Origin: Lentilactobacillus sp. SPB1-3
Lineage (GTDB): Bacteria; Bacillota; Bacilli; Lactobacillales; Lactobacillaceae
Direction of reading: 5' to 3'
DNA: 64,000 nt
Assembly: GCF_026913205.2 (NCBI RefSeq)
Contig: NZ_CP168151.1
Location: forward strand, 1,054,001-1,118,000
Of this stretch, positions 49,323 through 57,224 are shown one piece after another (the stretch's first letter is position 1; every line of letters starts with the position of its first letter). A program made the position numbers and the translations under genes. The notes under the pieces are model-generated. The model was given only the letters and a program-made list of their open reading frames with translations, did not search any database and was not told where the DNA came from.

Positions 49323-50774
49323 TTAATTTTTTGATAAAAATAGTTGATTCACAACACTAAGCCAATCTTCTGACTGTTCATCAGCTGATACTTTTTGACT
49401 ATTAATTGAATGTTCATCCATAAATGTCTGAACATCTATCCAAAATTCATCATCGATATCACAACAAAAGCCTGGCTCAGATTCATATGTGGATTGAAAA
49501 GGTGTTAATAGTTTCTCTCTTCGACACGTTGTACTCATTATATAATCAATCATTTGAGCAAGTTCGACTTGGCGTTGAATTTTTCTTTTTTCAAATATTT
49601 GTTGAACTTCATTAAGTGGAACTTGATGACCAATATAATACTTGATGACTCGATATGACTCATCGTTAAATTCAACATCCGGATGCGCATAAGCATATTC
49701 TATCTCATTGCTTGTAGGAATAGTTTTATCCAATAGTCCTAAATGAATGAATCGGTCATCATCACTAAACAATGCCAAAGCGACTCCTTTTTCCCCGTCT
49801 CGCCCACACCGACCAATTTCTTGCATATAACTTTGCAAATTGGCAGGGATATGAAAATGAATCACGAATCGAATGTCTTGCTTATCGATGCCCATACCGA
49901 ATGCACTAGTAGCACATATCACATCAATCTGGTCATTCATGAATTGCTGTTGGACTGAATAACGATCTTCACTAGTCATACCACCATGGTAGGCTAACAC
50001 CTTCAAATTAGCGGAAGCAGCAAGCTGTTCAGCAATTTTTTCAGCCTTTACCCGACTGGAAAAATAAATGATTCCCTTACCTGATATCGTTGATAAAAAT
50101 TGCTTTACAACAGCTAATTTTTCCTTTTCATCTGCCACAACTTTTGCGGCTAAAAATATATTCGGTCTATTAACCGGTTGCGATTCGATATCAACCTCGC
50201 CATTCTCAAAACCAAGCTTGCTGATTACATCTTGTTGCACTTTATCAGTTGCTGTCGCGGTAATCATTAAGGTCAGTGGCGAATTAAGTCGTGTCCTAAT
50301 CCATCCTAAATCTTGATACTCAGGCCGAAAATCTGGTCCCCATTCTGAAACACAATGCGCTTCATCGACCACGAACAACGAAATCTCCAATTGCTTAAAA
50401 TGCTCCAGAACGTTTTGATTGGACAACATTTCTGGCGAAATATAAATATATTTATATTGAGAAATATTATTTAAAACGATTTGTTTTTCAGAAAAAGAAA
50501 GATTAGATGTTAATGCCACCACTCTTTTTTCACCAAGATATTGCATCCGTTGGACCTGATCTTGCATTAAGGATATTAACGGTGAAACAACCACCACCGT
50601 ACCAGAGTTAACTCTGCCAAATAACTGATAGATCAAAGTTTTTCCGCCACCGGTGGGAAGGATAGCAAAAACATCGTCGCCCTGTTGCAACTTGGTTAAA
50701 ACCTCTAATTGACCCGGACGAAAATCGGTAAAACCAAATTCTTCATTTAAGGTTTTTAAAAGATCAACTGGCAT
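49323..50774 (-). CDS. recQ: RecQ-family DNA helicase, short RecS-like form
   Basis: 483 residues. Motifs I ILPTGGGKTLIYQLF, II VVDEAHCVSEWGPDFRPEY and VI EIGRCGRDGEKG are intact. The zinc-binding region is reduced (TTCRREKLL and FCCDID), and no HRDC domain follows, as in Bacillus RecS. It unwinds branched DNA in recombination or repair. The ATG 8 bases after GAGGAG is preferred over an upstream GTG. It overlaps the preceding ypbB-like gene by 11 bases. Confidence 0.92.
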   Translation of the reverse strand: MPVDLLKTLNEEFGFTDFRPGQLEVLTKLQQGDDVFAILPTGGGKTLIYQLFGRVNSGTVVVVSPLISLMQDQVQRMQYLGEKRVVALTSNLSFSEKQIVLNNISQYKYIYISPEMLSNQNVLEHFKQLEISLFVVDEAHCVSEWGPDFRPEYQDLGWIRTRLNSPLTLMITATATDKVQQDVISKLGFENGEVDIESQPVNRPNIFLAAKVVADEKEKLAVVKQFLSTISGKGIIYFSSRVKAEKIAEQLAASANLKVLAYHGGMTSEDRYSVQQQFMNDQIDVICATSAFGMGIDKQDIRFVIHFHIPANLQSYMQEIGRCGRDGEKGVALALFSDDDRFIHLGLLDKTIPTSNEIEYAYAHPDVEFNDESYRVIKYYIGHQVPLNEVQQIFEKRKIQRQVELAQMIDYIMSTTCRREKLLTPFQSTYESEPGFCCDIDDEFWIDVQTFMDEHSINSQKVSADEQSEDWLSVVNQLFLSKN

Positions 50775-51810
50775 TTTCACGACTCCTCATTATTTGATAC
50801 ATTCTGAACTCAAAAAAATCGATTTGTAATTTCTGAGATAGTGACTTGTCAAACTTCCATTCAAGAATTGAATCTGGAGCGAATTCATCTAATTTATTGA
50901 TTAAAGATTTATTCAAAACACGGTCAAATAATGGCTGTGGATCTGGTAACAAAATGGCGCATTCTAATAAATGTTCTCGAATAGTTGTGACTTTGACCCT
51001 TCTCTTATCTGCAATGGCAATTAATGATGAGTTGGATCTAGAAAACATGTCCCACGTTACCAGCGCACTGTGAGAGATTCGGTCTCTTTTAACACCTCGG
51101 AACAGCAAATCCATACTTGAATTTTTCAAATCAATAAAGCCCTTAACAGCCAAACAATCTCCCATATAAAGCCATAATCTTACTTCACTTTCACTCATCG
51201 ATACTTTATTTGCAATCTGCTTAGGTGTCTGACCGAATCTTTCATGACCAATCAATGTTTGAGCATAAAAATCCGCCAATTCTTTTGACATAGTGGAAAG
51301 TACTTTTATCCAACCATCCCTCATAAGTTCAATTAAATCGGTGGCCTTGTTTTTAATGAACCACAATTTGACTAAACTATCATTCAACATGTCAATGGAT
51401 TGCGGATAATAACGATTATTTTGATAACTATATTCAGAAACTACCTGCGTTGCTAATATAATTCTTTTCTTGAATAATTCCACGTCGTACTGACCAGCTG
51501 TCTTTAAAATATCGACTTGGCCAACCGTCTGTAACAAGTCGTCTCGAGCTTGATCGCCAAGTTCAGTTAATTGGATGAAATTGTTCTCAGGCTCAATAAT
51601 TAAACCCCGTTGCTTTAAATCATTGATACTTTTATTTAAATCATCTAGCGACAATCCATGAAAAGAATCCAGATAATCTAATAGTCCGTAATTAAATCCC
51701 CAAAATAAGTTAGAAACCGTTCTTTTACCGATTAAGACGTTGAAAACAGCCTTAATTCTCCGCGGTTCAGATGACGAACAAAACAACAAAATTAGCATAT
51801 CAGTTTGCAT
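50764..51810 (-). CDS. YpbB-like helix-turn-helix protein upstream of recQ
   Basis: 348 residues. The middle contains ETLIGHERFGQTPKQIANKVSMSESEVRLWLYMGDCLAV-type sequence (TLIGHERFGQTPKQIANKVSMSE), a helix-turn-helix; a second occurs near the C-terminus. The position directly before a short recQ/recS and the overlap match B. subtilis ypbB-recS. Function is unknown, probably linked to the helicase. SD AGGAG. Confidence 0.8.
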   Translation of the reverse strand: MQTDMLILLFCSSSEPRRIKAVFNVLIGKRTVSNLFWGFNYGLLDYLDSFHGLSLDDLNKSINDLKQRGLIIEPENNFIQLTELGDQARDDLLQTVGQVDILKTAGQYDVELFKKRIILATQVVSEYSYQNNRYYPQSIDMLNDSLVKLWFIKNKATDLIELMRDGWIKVLSTMSKELADFYAQTLIGHERFGQTPKQIANKVSMSESEVRLWLYMGDCLAVKGFIDLKNSSMDLLFRGVKRDRISHSALVTWDMFSRSNSSLIAIADKRRVKVTTIREHLLECAILLPDPQPLFDRVLNKSLINKLDEFAPDSILEWKFDKSLSQKLQIDFFEFRMYQIMRSRENAS

Positions 51811-51839
51811 GATTCTCCTAAACTAACTACCTGCCATTA

Positions 51840-51910
51840 AAGACAAAGTAGTTCCGGCTAAATATTTAATAAGGATTAGCCTTCCTTCAATAACTTAACT
51901 ATCAACCGTA
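51840..51910 (-). other. ypbB-recQ leader hairpin
   Basis: The 181 bases between the ribU terminator and the ypbB-like start hold no gene. GGCTAA / TTAGCC with a 14-base loop can form in the leader mRNA. A TGT-TATCCT extended -10-like element lies further upstream, without a -35. Confidence 0.3.
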
Positions 51911-51992
51911 TTCATACTAAAAATAGGATAACATCATTCATACATGTTCATGAAGAATATTTGCATGTAATTTCCATGAGGGCAAAATAAAA

Positions 51993-52027
51993 GGCAATTC
52001 ATCACGCCTAAAACGTGTTTCCTTGCC
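51993..52027 (-). terminator. Terminator of ribU
   Basis: On the minus strand GGCAAGGAAACACG and CGTGATGAATTGCC pair with an internal mismatch and are followed by TTTTATTTT, 39 bases after the ribU stop. Confidence 0.75.
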
Positions 52028-52066
52028 AAAAATTCAATGAGACTTAATTTTGTAACTAATTTTTAT

Positions 52067-52651
52067 TTACCGACTATGCTTGAATACCGGTAACAAATAA
52101 TCCTTGAGCAGCAAAAATACAATTGATACCGTGATTCCTTTAATTATATTAAATGGCGCAACGCCATATAAAAGAATCGCATTCAATGGCATTGATAACT
52201 TTAATCCTACCAACTGCATATACATTGGTAACACGAACAGCCAGTTTAATAATGTCATCACAACTGTGATTGATAACACCATCGAGATTACTAAAGTAAG
52301 ATTCTGAACCCATTTTTTTGAATTACGGGTTAAGCTAGCAACCAATTCATAACCAATAATTAAAGTGATAGAAGACACAAAAGCGGCTGCAACACCAATT
52401 AAATTAATAACCGACGCTCCGGTTGTTACCCAATATAAAGCGGCCTTTAAACCGGCAACCACAATTCCGGAAGCAGGTCCAAAAACAACGGCAGCAATCA
52501 AAATTGGAATATCACTTAAATCAATTTTCATCCACGGAACAAACGGGATAATTGGAACCGCAATAAACATTAGAACATAAGACATTGCCGATAATACCGA
52601 CAACTGAACCGTCCTTGAAACAATCATTTGGTGCTTTGAACTATTTTCCAT
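52067..52651 (-). CDS. ribU: Riboflavin ECF transporter S component RibU
   Basis: 194 residues, five or six hydrophobic helices. The start is the ATG of MENSSKHQM with AAGGGGAG upstream. The N-terminal RTVQLSVLSAMSYVLMF and the FVPWMKIDLSDIPILIAAVVFGP segment are hallmarks of RibU S components, which bind riboflavin and work with a shared EcfAA'T energy module encoded elsewhere. The FMN riboswitch upstream confirms the substrate. Confidence 0.95.
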   Translation of the reverse strand: MENSSKHQMIVSRTVQLSVLSAMSYVLMFIAVPIIPFVPWMKIDLSDIPILIAAVVFGPASGIVVAGLKAALYWVTTGASVINLIGVAAAFVSSITLIIGYELVASLTRNSKKWVQNLTLVISMVLSITVVMTLLNWLFVLPMYMQLVGLKLSMPLNAILLYGVAPFNIIKGITVSIVFLLLKDYLLPVFKHSR

Positions 52652-52683
52652 TGTAAAAACTCCCCTTAACAATGGCAATCTTC

Positions 52684-52709
52684 AAAAAAATCCCGACACG
52701 AGTGCCAGG
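52684..52709 (-). terminator. Riboswitch-controlled terminator before ribU
   Basis: CCTGGCA-CTCG-TGTCGGG, all pairing with wobbles, followed by ATTTTTTT on the minus strand, 19 bases after the riboswitch and 33 before ribU. It is the likely off-switch when FMN is bound. Confidence 0.8.
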
Positions 52710-52727
52710 ACAATTGTATTAATACAA

Positions 52728-52841
52728 TCTTCTGCATACCAGACTATACTGTCGGCACTGGAATTACACCAGTTCAACCACATTACTGTGGGTCGCGGAC
52801 TATCACCGCCGGTCGGGAATTTAACCCTGCCCTGAAGACTA
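52728..52841 (-). promoter_or_regulatory. FMN riboswitch (RFN element)
   Basis: The conserved core is present on the minus strand: TCTTCAGGGCAGGGT, AATTCCCGACCGGCGGTGAT, AGTCCGCGACCC, ACTGGTGTAATTCCAG, CCGACAGTATAGTCTGG and GCAGAAGAT closing the P1 stem. It senses FMN and, through the adjacent terminator, represses ribU. Confidence 0.97.
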
Positions 52842-52863
52842 ACCAAATTATTTAATTAATTAA

Positions 52864-52891
52864 AATATATCAAATTCACAGCTAAAGTCAA
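52864..52891 (-). promoter_or_regulatory. Promoter of ribU
   Basis: Minus strand TTGACT (52886-52891), 16 bases, TATATT (52864-52869), starting 7 bases after the rluB stop; it feeds the riboswitch leader. Confidence 0.7.
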
Positions 52892-52897
52892 TTTAAG

Positions 52898-53620
52898 TTA
52901 CTTATCATTTGTAAGTTTTTTCAATTGTTCTACTTCATGCGGCTTCAAACGGCGATATTCACCAGGAGTAAGGCCATTTAAGTTCAAAAATCCGTAATCA
53001 GTTCTACTCAATTTTTGAACCGGATGACTAATGGCATCAAACATTTTCTTAACTTGATGATTTCTACCTTCATGAATAGTTAATGAAACAATTGATGACT
53101 TACCATCATCTCCTGGTTTAACCAAGCTTGCAGATGCTTTAGCGGTTTTCTTTCCATCAATCATGACACCATCACGCAATTGTTTAAGCTCTGGAATGGT
53201 AACAGTTCCCTTAACCTTAGCAACATAAGTCTTGTCAACTTCGTACTTAGGGTGGGTCAACTTATTGTCTAAATCACCATCGTTAGTTAACAATAATATT
53301 CCTGAAGTATCATAATCAAGACGACCAACGGGATAAATTCGATATTCGACATCATCAAAGAAGTCTAAAACCGTCTTTCTACCTTTGTCATCTGAAACCG
53401 TCGTAATAACACCACGAGGTTTGTAGAACAAATAATAAACTGGTTCTTCTTTTTGAATTTCAATGCCCTTGACCACAACAGTATCACTGGCCGATACCTT
53501 AGTACCAAGTTCTTTCACTACTACTCCATTGACCTTAACTTCGCCATTTGTAATGTACATCTCAGCTCTTCTTCTTGATGCAATACCGGCTTGAGCAATT
53601 GCTTTTTGTAATCTTTCCAT
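52898..53620 (-). CDS. rluB: RluB-type 23S rRNA pseudouridine synthase
   Basis: 240 residues. N-terminal S4 domain (LQKAIAQAGIASRRRAEMYI) and the RsuA-family catalytic segment YPVGRLDYDTSGILLLTNDGDL with the catalytic Asp. Placement after scpB is conserved. SD AGGAAA. Confidence 0.95.
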   Translation of the reverse strand: MERLQKAIAQAGIASRRRAEMYITNGEVKVNGVVVKELGTKVSASDTVVVKGIEIQKEEPVYYLFYKPRGVITTVSDDKGRKTVLDFFDDVEYRIYPVGRLDYDTSGILLLTNDGDLDNKLTHPKYEVDKTYVAKVKGTVTIPELKQLRDGVMIDGKKTAKASASLVKPGDDGKSSIVSLTIHEGRNHQVKKMFDAISHPVQKLSRTDYGFLNLNGLTPGEYRRLKPHEVEQLKKLTNDK

Positions 53621-53637
53621 TTATTAGTTTCCTACCT

Positions 53638-54216
53638 TTACTTACTATCAATTTCTCGATTAAAACGTGTCATCAATGCGTCACTTGTATCTTCAGTCAA
53701 AACTTCATCTTTCGGTAATTCTGGCAGTTCATCTTTAGACTTTAGACCAAAATAATCTAAACAATAGTTAGTAGTCCTGTATGTTTTAGGATTACCAACT
53801 TCTTTTTTTATCCCTGCCACTTCGATCAATCCTTGGTTCAATAATCGATGAATAATAGCGGAGCTGTTTACTCCCCGTATTTCATCGACTTCGATTCTAG
53901 TGATTGGTTCATTATACATAATAATAGCGATAGTTTCTAATGCGGCTTGTGATAGAACCCTAGGCTTGGCATCAACGATAAAATCAGCCACAAATTCTTC
54001 AAAATCAGTCTTGGTTTGCAAACGATAGACTTCATCACTCACAGTGATCATTAATCCTGAATTTTCATCTTTTAGTAAACTATCTTCCAATTCGGATAGA
54101 AGTTGCCGACAAGCTGGTTTTGAAAGAGAGACACTATGAGCTATTTGAGAAAGTGAAATTCCTTCGTCACCCGAAGCGTAAATCAATGCCTGCATTTTTG
54201 CAAAATCAGTTGGCAC
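53638..54216 (-). CDS. scpB: Segregation and condensation protein B
   Basis: 192 residues. A GTG nine bases after AAAGGAG is preferred; the ATG at 54225 abuts the SD. Two winged-helix domains: ALIYASGDEGISLSQIA and PRVLSQAALETIAIIMYNEPITRIEVDEIRGVNS. With ScpA it forms the Smc complex that organises the chromosome. It overlaps scpA's SD region and begins just before the scpA stop is cleared. Confidence 0.94.
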   Translation of the reverse strand: MPTDFAKMQALIYASGDEGISLSQIAHSVSLSKPACRQLLSELEDSLLKDENSGLMITVSDEVYRLQTKTDFEEFVADFIVDAKPRVLSQAALETIAIIMYNEPITRIEVDEIRGVNSSAIIHRLLNQGLIEVAGIKKEVGNPKTYRTTNYCLDYFGLKSKDELPELPKDEVLTEDTSDALMTRFNREIDSK

Positions 54217-54217
54217 A

Positions 54218-54949
54218 CTAAGCATCTCCTTTAGTTATGATTATCGGATCATTTTTCTGAATTTGAGTTAATTTAATTTCTTGATATTTCGCCATTTCTA
54301 AAATCGCCAAGAAGTCAGTAATGACTTCTTCAGGAGCAGCTGCTTGCTCTGTCAGGTCGTTAAAAGTTATCTGCTCAGAATTAGTCATTATTTGTCGAAT
54401 AGCTTCTGTTTGACTCTCAATAGTGTAACTCCATTCATGAATCACCGTCGACATTGGCTGATTATATCGCAACCGCTTCAACGCATCGACAAAGGCAGCC
54501 ATCAAATCCAATTTGTTAAACGGAGATGGTTCTTGTAACGTCTCAGGCTTAGTTCCAACAATCATTGGGGATCGAGTGTAACTCTTTCGGCGTTTAACTT
54601 CTCCTTGTCGAAAGAAATCAGCAACGTGCTTATATCTTTGATAATTCAGCAATTGATTAACCAAATCTTCTCGAGGATCTTCCTCTTCTTCATCAACATT
54701 GTCAGTAGGTGTTGGCAAAAGCATCTTCGATTTGATCATCATTAACTTAGCGGCCATCACTAAATACTCACCAACAACATTTAAATCTAACCGCTTAGCA
54801 TCATAAATATATTCCATATACTGATCAGTAATTTCGGCAATTTGAATATCATAAATATCCATCTTTGTTTGCTGAATTAAATGCAACAAGACTTCCAATG
54901 GTCCATCAAAATCTGTTAAGTGCAGTTCAGGTAAACCATTTTCCGTCAT
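54218..54949 (-). CDS. scpA: Segregation and condensation protein A
   Basis: 243 residues. Kleisin N-terminus LTDFDGPLEVLLHLIQQTKMDIYDIQIAEITDQY and AAKLMMIKSKMLLP, then an acidic linker (VDEEEEDPREDL), with a C-terminal winged-helix region. It bridges the two Smc heads. The start ATG overlaps the ribT stop as ATGA. Confidence 0.96.
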   Translation of the reverse strand: MTENGLPELHLTDFDGPLEVLLHLIQQTKMDIYDIQIAEITDQYMEYIYDAKRLDLNVVGEYLVMAAKLMMIKSKMLLPTPTDNVDEEEEDPREDLVNQLLNYQRYKHVADFFRQGEVKRRKSYTRSPMIVGTKPETLQEPSPFNKLDLMAAFVDALKRLRYNQPMSTVIHEWSYTIESQTEAIRQIMTNSEQITFNDLTEQAAAPEEVITDFLAILEMAKYQEIKLTQIQKNDPIIITKGDA

Positions 54950-55302
54950 GATTTAGTTTGCTCCCAACTCTTTAAAATATTGTGAGTACTAAGACTACCG
55001 ACAATTTGTTTTTCATTATAATAAGCGGCTAACTCATCTAACATCTGGTTGCAACTTGACTGGGTTTGGTTTTGCGGTGTCAAAATAAATTGGTGAATCA
55101 CTACTTGATCATCGTGCTCTTCAACACCTAAAAGTCCTGCCCAGTTATGAGCATCATTTTGCCAAAGTAATATTTGACGTTGATCTGACTGATCATACCA
55201 TTCCATTTCCTGAGTCACTAGATCCATATTGGAAAATTCAGTTATTAAAGAGAGTAAGCCCATCGTAATTTTTTCATAGTCCTTACGATATTGATAAAGC
55301 AT
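54946..55302 (-). CDS. ribT: RibT-like GNAT-family protein
   Basis: 118 residues resembling RibT of the Bacillus rib operon and of lactobacilli, with RKDYEKITMGLLSLI at the start and a central GNAT-like beta region (GLLGVEEHDDQVVIHQFILTP). The function is unknown; a role in riboflavin use is only guilt by association. No ribGBAH genes are here, but the RibU transporter is 2 kb downstream. SD AGGAGG. Confidence 0.85.
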   Translation of the reverse strand: MLYQYRKDYEKITMGLLSLITEFSNMDLVTQEMEWYDQSDQRQILLWQNDAHNWAGLLGVEEHDDQVVIHQFILTPQNQTQSSCNQMLDELAAYYNEKQIVGSLSTHNILKSWEQTKS

Positions 55303-55313
55303 TTTTAAACCTC

Positions 55314-56201
55314 CTAGCTTCTTGGATGATATTGTTCATAAACTTTAGCCAAATGTTTTTTAGAAACATGCGTGTAAATTTGAGTGGTGGAGATATCTGA
55401 ATGGCCCAACAATTCCTGAACGATTCTTAAATCTGCACCATTTTCTAATAAATGCGTCGCAAATGAGTGCCGCAACGTATGCACAGTAACATGGTGCTCA
55501 ATTCCAGCCAGTTTGGCATATTTTTTGATCATTTGCCAAATAGCCTGCCTGGTCAATTGATGACCGTGCGCATTCAGGAATATTGACGAGGTATTAGTCT
55601 TATCCCGTAATAAATCAGGACGAACATCATTTAAATAACGCTCCAACCATTCTTTAGCGATATCTGAAATTGGAATAATTCTTTCTTTGTTACCCTTTCC
55701 CAACGTCTGGATCAAATTCATGGGTAAATGCAGATCAACTAATTTTAAATTGATCAACTCAGATACTCGCAGACCTGTCGCGTAGAGAACCTCTAATATT
55801 GCTCGATCTCGTAAACCTAACTTTTTAGTGACATCCGGTGTCTCTAAAAGTGAATTAACTTCATCGACTGAAAGAACGTCGGGCAAAGTTTTGGCCTGCT
55901 TTGGTGCATCAATCTTAGCCATTGGATCACTGGTAATTTGATTAAATTGGTATAAATAAACAAAGAACTTCCGCAAACTAGAAACCATATGAATAATAGT
56001 ATTGCGGGATTTTTTCTGTTTTTGTAATTCTTCGAGAAGATTCAAAACATCATACTGGTCTATCTCAGCAATCTGATTCTTATTCAATGCAAAAAAATTA
56101 ACAGCTTCAGTTAAATCTTGCCGATAACTGTTAATTGTATTATCAGATAGTCCTCGCTCAACTTGTAAGTAATGCAAATAGTCTTGAACTAACTCAAGCA
56201 T
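55314..56201 (-). CDS. xerD: Tyrosine recombinase XerD
   Basis: 295 residues. N-terminal SAM-like core-binding domain (LVQDYLHYLQVERGLSDNTINSYRQDL) and catalytic domain with Arg in ATGLRVSELI, HTLRHSFATHLL, LGHSDISTTQIYTHVS supplying His, Arg, His and Tyr. It resolves chromosome dimers at dif with its partner recombinase. Chromosomal housekeeping context, so not an element integrase. Just 1 base after cvfB. Confidence 0.95.
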   Translation of the reverse strand: MLELVQDYLHYLQVERGLSDNTINSYRQDLTEAVNFFALNKNQIAEIDQYDVLNLLEELQKQKKSRNTIIHMVSSLRKFFVYLYQFNQITSDPMAKIDAPKQAKTLPDVLSVDEVNSLLETPDVTKKLGLRDRAILEVLYATGLRVSELINLKLVDLHLPMNLIQTLGKGNKERIIPISDIAKEWLERYLNDVRPDLLRDKTNTSSIFLNAHGHQLTRQAIWQMIKKYAKLAGIEHHVTVHTLRHSFATHLLENGADLRIVQELLGHSDISTTQIYTHVSKKHLAKVYEQYHPRS

Positions 56202-56202
56202 C

Positions 56203-57069
56203 TTAATCCCTGTCTTTTAAAATAATTTTGCCATCTTCTTGGCTGATCAATCTTTCTTTTAATAAATGGCCTAATGCCCGCTTAAAGGCACCCTTACTGA
56301 TACCAAAGAATGTTTTGATAGCTTCTGGATCACTTTTATCAGAATATGGTAACTCACCATCAGCGCTGTGTTGTAGAACAGCTAAAACCATAGCCGCGTC
56401 ATCGCCAATTGCTTTATAGGCTTTAGGCTTAGTTGACATATTAATTGTTTGATCACGTAATTGGCCAATAACTCGGCCTTCAATTACTTCACCTAATCTT
56501 GGTTCTTGAACCCGTTCGTCTGGATGCAAAAATACCAATTCATAATTATCAGTTATTAATCTAGTTCCAGCCATTTTCAACCTGTAAGCAGTTGCTTTAA
56601 TTGGCTTATTATTCACAACTTTTTTAGGTTGTTGGGAAATAGCTTGGAAGATTTCTTCGTCTGCTAAGTGACCCCAAATTCTGCCCTTATTATCAACACC
56701 TAAATCGATCATCAACTTATCGCCTTCTTTAGGCCATAAATTAGTCATTGTTGGTAGTTCATCCAAAGAAACTACGACGTCTTTGTTAGGTAAACCAACG
56801 TTAACAAACACTCCTAGTCCGTGATGTTGTTTAACTACTGTGGCGAATCCATAATGATCTCGTCTAATATCTGGAATTTGACGAGTGACTTGTAATTTAT
56901 GTTGTTCATTCTCATAAGTAAAGCCAGTGAACATTGATCCTAATTTCAAAGGCTTTTGGATTTCTTCTTTTGATAACATGAAGGTTGTTCCTTCAATTTG
57001 GACAAAGTAACTTTCATCATTTTCATCAGTTACCTTACCGGTTAAAACATTTGCTAATAATTCGTTCAT
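56203..57069 (-). CDS. cvfB: S1-domain RNA-binding protein CvfB
   Basis: 288 residues from MNELL with GGAG upstream. Three S1-like beta barrels (for example FATVVKQHHGLGVFVNVGLPNKDVVVSLDELP) and a C-terminal winged helix (DKSDPEAIKTFFGISKGAFKRALGHLLKERLI) define the CvfB/YitL family, which in staphylococci affects virulence and RNA turnover. First gene of the cvfB-xerD-ribT-scpA-scpB-rluB row. Confidence 0.92.
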   Translation of the reverse strand: MNELLANVLTGKVTDENDESYFVQIEGTTFMLSKEEIQKPLKLGSMFTGFTYENEQHKLQVTRQIPDIRRDHYGFATVVKQHHGLGVFVNVGLPNKDVVVSLDELPTMTNLWPKEGDKLMIDLGVDNKGRIWGHLADEEIFQAISQQPKKVVNNKPIKATAYRLKMAGTRLITDNYELVFLHPDERVQEPRLGEVIEGRVIGQLRDQTINMSTKPKAYKAIGDDAAMVLAVLQHSADGELPYSDKSDPEAIKTFFGISKGAFKRALGHLLKERLISQEDGKIILKDRD

Positions 57070-57172
57070 ATAAATCTCCATTCAAGATGTTATTCCATTT
57101 CATTTTACACGCTTTTTCATGTGAGTGCTAATTCCTTTACTCTAAAGCAATTTAGTCAAATAGGCAAACAAA

Positions 57173-57204
57173 AAAAGTGGAATGGAGAAATCTCCATTCC
57201 ACTT
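57173..57204 (-). terminator. Terminator of pyk
   Basis: AAAGTGGAATGGAGA and TCTCCATTCCACTTT around a two-base loop, followed by TTTTTGTTT on the minus strand, 20 bases after the pyk stop. Confidence 0.95.
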
Positions 57205-57224
57205 TCAAGTTTAATTAGTAGTGA

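Noticed and set aside
55314-56201. Tyrosine recombinase as a sign of an integrated element
   Set aside because: The protein and context match housekeeping XerD; no attachment repeats, phage or plasmid genes surround it.
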